From the NCBI RefSeq assembly GCF_032118995.1, contig NC_092650.1:3286001-3350000 (forward strand): DNA of 64,000 bases, written 5' to 3'. Of the stretch, positions 58,201 through 64,000 are shown piece after piece. Source of the stretch: Asterias amurensis (lineage: Eukaryota > Echinodermata > Asteroidea > Forcipulatida > Asteriidae). The notes under the pieces are model-generated. The model searched no databases and was not told the origin of the DNA. It was given only the letters and a program-made list of their open reading frames with translations. Position 1 is the first letter of the stretch. Each line of letters begins with the position of its first letter. Position numbers and translations under genes: made by a program.

Positions 58201-61200
58201 GCCTTTAATAGTGCTCAAATCTGATCAAATAGCAGGCCTGATACTTCATGGAGGCAACGGAGGTGATTGCCCCTATGCCCCCTTGTCATTGCCTTGGTGC
58301 CCTTGAAATTTTCCAGTAGAAATTTACAACTACTTCATTTGTAGGGTGCCCTTTACTAAGGAGAAAAAACCTTGGTGCCCTTGCCCTTTAAAAAAAACGA
58401 AGCATTCAGGCCTGAAATAGTCCACGTTACTTATGTTGCTAAAAGTGGAAGACACAACTGTTATGGGTGGCACAGTTGGCTTGTGCGTAAAGCGCTCGCC
58501 TCTCACCAAGGTGACCCCGGTTCTACCTGGGCAGAAGGTATAGAAAATCGGCTTGGACGACTACTTTAGCTTATAGGATCGCGATTAACCACACTACCGC
58601 AGAGTCAGTTCTTGGATTGGTCTCAACGTTTCAACTAGCTTGTTCTAGATGTTGTGACAAAGTAGTTACGATGCCCCTTGTGCAAGAACGGCCGTTTAAG
58701 AATTAGTCGCTACTCTTTAATTCTCTTAATCACTGCTTTTTCCCTGTATGGTGGCTTCTCTCTGCCTGCACTGTGCAAGTTGAGTTGTGCGTTGGTTCTC
58801 TGCTGTGCCATGTGGGTTTTCCTCCCTCGGGGAAAAATCAAACACTTTCGATCTTGGCTGTGCTCCGTGGTCATAATGGGTTGATGTGGCTGGCAGCCTG
58901 CTTTATCGAACACGTTGTAGCCGCGTCCTTCGCAATTCAGCTCTTAGCTGCGAGTAAGGATGATTAGCCTCCCAAATTATAATAGATTATTATTAACTTC
59001 TTCAGAGTCCAACTTACCACAAAAATCATTCTGAAGTTGTCTGCTTTTCTCGGCAAGTGCTTCACAAAGGACTCTCTTTGTCTTAATGGATACCGCCTTG
59101 AAGATGTTCTCGATCAAGTGGCTGCCCGTCTTATGGCATGCAATCTTCACACAATGGGTCTTCACAGAACAATGAGATGAAACGAAGTATAAAATCATGA
59201 GTAAGTGCTTTGTTTCCAGGTGCAATATATAAGAATTGGAGGATGTTGAAAAAGAAAGTCACTTCTTTTCTTTTTGTCAAATGTTTAATGTACACATTAT
59301 TACACTATTGGTAATTGTCAAAGACCAGTCTTCTCACTTGGTGTATCTGATCTCAACAGTTGACTATAAAACTGTAAATTGACCTTTAGTTTTAAGTTGT
59401 AAATCACAAGGGAAACTGACTGGGTAAATTTTAGTTAAACCCATTGGACACTTTCGTTACAGAAAAAAAGAAAAGAGTTCACAGATTTACAAATAATTTA
59501 ACCTGGTTTACAGAAGGTAATGGTGAAAGACTTCTCTGGAAATATTATTCCATGAAATACTTTATTTTTTGAGAAAACATTCAAGCAATATCAATTCTCT
59601 ATGACGAGAATTACGGATTTACTTTAAACACATGTCATGACACGGTGAAACGTGCGGAAACAAGGGTGGATTTTTCCGCGTTTTTTTTGCTCCCGACTCC
59701 GATGACCGATTGAGCCTAAATTTTCACAGGTTTGTTATTTTATATATAAATTGTGATACACAAAGTGTGGGCCTTGGACAATACTGTTTACCGAAAGTGC
59801 CCAATGGCTTTAAGTAAAGAGTTGGACTAAGAAATAGTCATGGGTATGTTTTATTGTATATATATCTTCATTTATATAGAATCAAAGGGGTTCACAAAAC
59901 TGACACACTCGAAGGGGTTCCAAAAAACCAAAGGTTTACAGACGGTTAACGTTGACCCAAAATTACCTTCAGTTTGAGGGCAAATCGTTCCTTCCTCTTC
60001 TCGTTGACCCTGGTGCACGCCATGAATGCCTGGAGGAGGTAGCTACCTGGCACTGAGCAAGCCACTGCACCCAAATCATCCTCAGTCATCGACAGGAAAC
60101 CAGCTATGACGGGTCCACAGTGAGTGAACTTCAACATCTGCTGGAGCAGTACGGCACCGTGGTAATCCACATTGGTTAGACTGGACTGCATAAAATAAAA
60201 TAAAAATTATATTTATATTTATTTCATTCCTCGGGCAGATAAAGAGTACAAGAATGCACATTAATTAGATTTAAACATTTAAGGACCTTGCTTGTTTATA
60301 AGGTCCCTGCACATTTGATCAGGTAGGGACTGAAAAACCCAATCCACATGCCGTCAACAGCTCAGCTGGATCGTTTAAAACCTTGCAGGGTCAAGGGGTT
60401 GCGATAAAGACTCTCACCTTCCACATGGGCTTTTATTGCAAGGTCACGACCCTGCCGGTTTTTAACGGCCTTTTATTAACACGTTGCCGCGCTTATATAG
60501 ATTGGTTGCAATACGCATCATCGACCGGGATCTTTGATGTATAAACAAGGGTAAAATGCACACGTGTACACACAGCGCGTGACTCTCAGCCAATGGTAGC
60601 TCTTCATGCGTGCACAATTCGTGATGACACCTATTGCAATCCATCTATTCCCTTGTTTAACACCATAACTCAACCAAATTTTACTCCTTCGACGTCAAAA
60701 GTGTTTCAATCATTTCACACTATGGCTACCTTTTTTGGTTCATCAGACTCTTCGCTTTCCGTTGCCTGTTTGAAGAACACCTCATGCGTGGCCATTCCAG
60801 CAATTAGACGTACACAGGTAGATTGTCTTTCTTTTGGCTCCCAACAATGGAACGCTGACAGCACAGCCTGTAAGAACTCATCTTCAGATAAACAAATGAA
60901 AAAAAATAAAAGAAATTAGCCGTCGCAAACTGCTTACCAACTGAAGTGACCTACATTATAATTGCACAAAAAGGGGCTGTGTCAACATAATCAAAGCAGG
61001 CCTGTAGCTGTACATGGAATTGTGGGTGCGTCGACCCCAATCTGCCCAAGGTACGTTCGAATAGCTTAACGTCATTCCGGGCTCACACCAAAAAACTCAC
61101 AGCCTTTGCGCTAATCTCATATAATGTTTGTCCATGCTTCATAGCTAGGTTCCACAGTCTGTCAACCTTGCTTGGTGCACCAAGTTGGTTAATCCAAGGT

Positions 61201-62059
61201 GTCCTTTAGATCTTTACCAACCAGGGCCCAATTTCATGGCTCTGCTTACCGCCGAATTCTGCGCTGACGAACACGATTCCCCGCTTACGTGCAAGCGCCA
61301 AATTTTTGCGCCAGACTTTAAGCGTAGAATGCCTAGTAACGTGGAGTATGCACGCACAAAAGCCAAAATTCGCCGCTAACCCATGAAATAGGCTTGCCGT
61401 CAGCACAGAATTCCCTGCTCCCGTAAGCGCCGATTCCGTGCTGGTGGTAAGCAGAGCCATGAAACTGGGCCCTGGTGCCGGGGACATTCTACCGATGCAG
61501 TTTATGGCTATGTGTAGTAAAAAGTAAGTGGCTGATTATAGGAGTTTCTCCTTCATTAAGTGTTTCAAGAAAGGACGTCAAAATCAACGATTGACCTCAA
61601 TGAGGGCGCTGTTTCAGCTTGTGACATCACATGCAAGGGGTCTATTCTGAGTTTTCTTACTTTGTTTGTCGGGATGATGCATGCATGCTTCTGCCAGACT
61701 TCGCACCACGCCCATGTGATTGACTCCAAGAATTGCCTCAATGTTTGGGCACATCTTCCTAAAAATCTCTAAAAACTGAAATTAAACAAAGTATCACAAT
61801 AAGCCTCTGAGAGAGAGATATGGCGGACACAATGCTACAACACTATAGGTTTGGGTAAATATGTGTGATTCACCATAAACGGGTACCTGCGAGGGTAGAG
61901 GTTGAAATTGTGTATGAAAAAGTCACAAGCGCCTTACAAGCAGCTCAGGGCTGTATACTCCCAGCAGCTCAGGGAGCTGAGAAACATTACAGGGATGTTA
62001 TTGGACCAATGACCAGGGCACTAATTTGATACGGCTATTGTGAAATGCGCTATATAAGA

Positions 62060-62097
<38 letters not shown>

Positions 62098-63958
62098 GTA
62101 TGATTATTATACAACCAAACAGTACACCCCTATCACGTCCGCCATACCTAAAAAAGACTTATACAAACATGTATGCAATATTTCAGTAAAATCAGAAATG
62201 ATAGGAATATCAGATAACAATACTTGATTTTTGTAAGAGCAACCCCTTGTGAACCTTCTACCACTTCCAAGATGTATCAAAAACTTAGTTGTAATCCTTG
62301 GCAGTTACAGTTTTGAGCCCCAAGCCAGAATATTGACGAATTCGCTCCGATTTGATTTTTGAGGTCTCGAAATCAAGCATCTGAAAGCACAAGCTTTCGT
62401 GTGACAAGGGTATTTTGTCTTTCACTACTATCTCGCAACTTCGATGGCCAATTGCGCTCAAATCTTCACACAGGTTTGTTATTTTATGCATATGTTGAGA
62501 TACACCAAGTGAGAAGACTTGTCTTTACAATTACCAAAAGTGTCCAGTGCCTTTAAATATAAAAAAATATTATATAAAAACAAAATAAAAAAATTCACAT
62601 CCCCCTGAGCTCCTCACCTCCTCCTCCTGAGCAGCCCTTGTAATCAGCTTCTGAAAGACAAAGTTAGCCACAGGATGAAGTGCCATGTCCACCAGATGCT
62701 TGCTGAAGCATTTGGGGAAAACCTCCGACAGGAGATCACTTGAGATCACTTGAAGGACGACCTCGAAGAGACGGCTACCGATGACGTCGGCAAACACAAC
62801 CGGCACCCTGAACAGAACAGAAAGTATGTCAGTAAATCAGGGATATGATAGGCTGTTGAAAAGAAAAAACCTGAACTATGATCAGCGCAAAGCGTGGAAG
62901 CTTGCCGGGCGCAAAAGCTTGCGGGTACGAAGCCTGCTTCCGTACATTTATCTTTTGGTTTTGAAAGCCCTACTCTGCAATCTGGGGCGTTCTGCCTGCT
63001 AAAGCTTTTTAGGGTAAACCTCCGACAGGAGAACGCTGGAGATCACTTGAAGGATGGAATCGAAACAGACGGCTTCGAACAAACGGCTACCGATGAAATC
63101 GGCTTACACAACTGGCACACTGAAGAGAACAGAAAGTTTGTGAAAGGCTGTTAAGAAAAACTGAATTATGAGCCCAAAGCGTGAAAGCTTGCGGGTACGA
63201 AGCCTGTTTCCGTACATTTATCTTTGGTTTTGAAAGCCCTACTCTGCAATCTGGGGCGCTCCATATAGTTTTATCTTTGTACAGTCGCAAGTTTACTGGC
63301 CCGGTACTTAAATTACTGGCCTCAGACCTACGGTCCAGTTATAACTTTCAGTTCGCTACACAACAATTTTGAATAAGAGCGAGACTTGCCCAAGCTATGA
63401 TAACTGTGTCTTGAAAACATCATCAATTCTTCTCCTAGTTTACAAAGCAATCCATGGCCTTGCTCCTACATACATCAATAGTCTCCATCTCACAAAAGTT
63501 GCCTTCTTCATCCATGAGCCTTCGATCAACATCCAACATCCATCTTAAATTTTCCAATGGCCCATGCACGATTACCCGCCATGGTGATAGTCTATCACTG
63601 GTAGAGCATTCTCAGTGGCTGCACCAACTTGCTGGAACAAGCTCCCTCTAAGTCATCTTCAATCAGCTCATTTATGACTCAGCTAAAGCACATCTTTTCA
63701 GACAATGTTAAAGCGTTTTGAAACGCCTGTGGAAAGCGCTATACAAATGTTATCTATTATGACTATTATTATCTACAGAAAAGGACCTCATGTGTTATGA
63801 AACTCACTTCTTTTCAGCTTGGTCTGCAGTTGGGGTCATCACCTTGGATTTCTGGAGTATCTTTTGGCAGAGACGGAGACACAGTTTTGGACTTGACTGA
63901 TGGAGTACTAGGAGCATGACCCCGAGGACCGGACTGGACGTTCGGTTCAATAAGAACT
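55274..63958 (-). CDS. NOP9: NOP9 nucleolar protein (Pumilio-type repeats), 5' end outside window
   Basis: Nine exons on the minus strand: 63808-63958, 62618-62807, 61661-61766, 60730-60881, 59967-60185, 59018-59159, 57407-57538, 56117-56238 and 55274-55531. They join in one frame for about 489 residues. Order and content follow animal NOP9: SSPVLGVMLLVLHQSSPKLC, GSRLFEVVLQVIS, HPVANFVFQKLI, NIEAILGVNHMGVVRSL, FLQAVLSAFHCWEPKERQ, GAVLLQQMLKF, VPGSYLLQAFM, VKIACHKTGSHLIENIFKAV, then FVYKNLAVDLFKNRRQDWED. The tail is acidic/Lys-rich (KKNKRRKR, RKRKNKKHKK), fitting nucleolar targeting. Known: NOP9 is a U-shaped Puf-like protein that binds the 20S/18S pre-rRNA region and is needed for small-subunit maturation. 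The acceptor of exon 61661-61766 is placed at AGAG/ATT by phase. Introns are full of MITEs, a SINE and partial exon duplications. Confidence 0.9.
55635..56021. mobile_element. Family-1 MITE in the last intron of NOP9
   Basis: GACACTGGACACTATTGG to CAATAGTGTCCACTGTCT, then TTAA. It fills most of the intron between exons 56117-56238 and 55274-55531. Confidence 0.85.
56439..56623. mobile_element. MITE with GGGCCCAAATTCATAGAGCT ends
   Basis: The left end GGGCCCAAATTCATAGAGCT and right end AGCTCTCCAAATTGGGCCC are inverted. The interior has GCTTAGC/GCTAAGC blocks. Same family as 22273-22493. In a NOP9 intron. Confidence 0.75.
57510..57790 (-). repeat. Tandem ~120-bp repeats duplicating a NOP9 splice acceptor and exon start
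   Basis: The block GCCAAGTTCTTGTAAACGAA (plus strand), the first ~30 bp of exon 57407-57538 and its acceptor, recurs near 57629 and 57751 in the upstream intron. Between copies lies shared intron sequence (GTCAACGTTGATGTCAGAAA). Each copy retains a CAG/GCAAG-type acceptor. Confidence 0.9.
58465..58975 (+). repeat. tRNA-derived SINE in a NOP9 intron
   Basis: The head has an A-box-like GGCACAGTTGGCTTGTGCGT and a B-box-like GGTTCTACC about 45 bp later, as in a tRNA. A body of about 450 bp follows, ending CAGCTCTTAGCTGCGAGTAA. No paired acceptor stem is evident, so it is not a tRNA gene. The end boundary is approximate. Confidence 0.6.
59439..59809. mobile_element. Family-2 TTAA MITE in a NOP9 intron
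   Basis: ACCCATTGGACACTTTCG to CCGAAAGTGCCCAATGGCT between TTAA sites. A partial family-1 end lies just before it (59305-59360). Confidence 0.85.
61224..61472. mobile_element. Palindromic MITE with GGGCCCAATTTCATGGCTCT ends
   Basis: The left end GGGCCCAATTTCATGGCTCT and right end AGAGCCATGAAACTGGGCCC are inverted. The interior is also palindromic around CGCCGAATTCTG / CAGAATTCC. In a NOP9 intron. Confidence 0.8.
61870..62100. mobile_element. LINE/SINE tail with ATT microsatellite
   Basis: GAAATGCGCTATATAAGAAT followed by about 13 ATT repeats (62062-62098), the common 3' tail form of CR1/L2-type retroposons. The upstream part shows no readable ORF. Confidence 0.5.
62350..62552. mobile_element. 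Family-1 MITE, right half only
   Basis: From GATTTTTGAGGTCTCGAAAT to AAAAGTGTCCAGTGCCT, followed by TTAA. The left half is missing. It sits 65 bp from NOP9 exon 62618-62807. Confidence 0.75.
62700..63290 (-). repeat. ~290-bp tandem duplication including a NOP9 exon start
   Basis: The exon 62618-62807 start and its acceptor are echoed at about 63010-63140 (ACCTCCGACAGGAGA, CGGCTACCGATGAAATCGGC, CTGAAGAGAACAGAAAGT). The following intron block GCTTGCGGGTACGAAGCCTG occurs at both 62918 and 63190. The second exon copy reads VPVV and then a stop in the NOP9 frame, so it is a pseudoexon. Confidence 0.85.
63375..63760 (+). mobile_element. LINE 3' fragment in a NOP9 intron
   Basis: Conceptual pieces such as LLLVYKAIHGLAPTYI, then CWNKLP-like and an FQTML-like end, with a tail of GCGCTATACAAATGTTATCT. 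This is the usual C-terminal and 3' UTR pattern of CR1/L2-type LINEs, here frameshifted and decayed. Confidence 0.65.
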
Positions 63959-64000
63959 CTGCAAAAAAAAAAAAAATACAAATTAAGGTCATACACTAAG

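Noticed and set aside
61185-61487. Overlapping ORFs of 64 and 93 residues
   Set aside because: They lie within a palindromic MITE inside a NOP9 intron, and each is the antisense of the other.

Overview
The window is animal nuclear DNA: genes are split by GT-AG introns, protein families are metazoan, and intergenic and intronic DNA is dense with small transposons. The combination of animal CBM2 domains, an expanded set of secreted fibrinogen-domain proteins, a CUB/LDLa receptor and abundant TTAA-flanked miniature elements suggests a marine deuterostome. An echinoderm, perhaps a sea star, is the best guess, from family knowledge only, not a database match.

Layout. (1) 191-7933, minus: a complete seven-exon gene for a secreted protein of about 1,333 residues. 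It has six CBM2-like carbohydrate-binding domains joined by Pro/Thr/Gln-rich linkers and no catalytic domain. Three of its exon+intron units (about 1.24-1.31 kb each) are nearly identical. (2) 8.0-15.2 kb: no gene; a nest of transposons (a hAT element inside a MITE, with another MITE inside the hAT), LINE remnants and a 57-bp minisatellite. (3) 15222-22115, plus: a four-exon gene for a 290-residue type I membrane protein (signal peptide, CUB, an atypical LDLa, one membrane span, Gln/Pro-rich tail). (4) 25.3-52.5 kb, plus: three tandem paralogues (here A, B, C) of a secreted protein with a long coiled coil built of 25-residue repeats and a C-terminal fibrinogen-related domain (FReD), the architecture of ficolin-like lectins. 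A and B lie in about 8-10 kb tandem duplicates. C is a shorter cassette whose 5' edge abuts a 3.65-kb inverted-repeat element. (5) 55274-63958, minus: the last nine visible exons of NOP9, a housekeeping ribosome-biogenesis gene whose 5' end lies beyond the window.

The CBM2 protein and the FReD proteins are both predicted extracellular and sugar-binding, and both grow by internal tandem duplication. The FReD paralogues are nearly identical in their first FReD exons and introns but differ strongly in the last exon, which carries the ligand pocket. That looks like a diversifying recognition family. I see no bacterial-type system. The most novel-looking items are the enzyme-free six-domain CBM2 protein and the ligand-exon divergence of the FReD cluster. 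Paralogous empty sites also give exact insertion boundaries for several mobile elements. All exon boundaries were read by eye from splice consensus, reading phase and homology; no transcript evidence was available.
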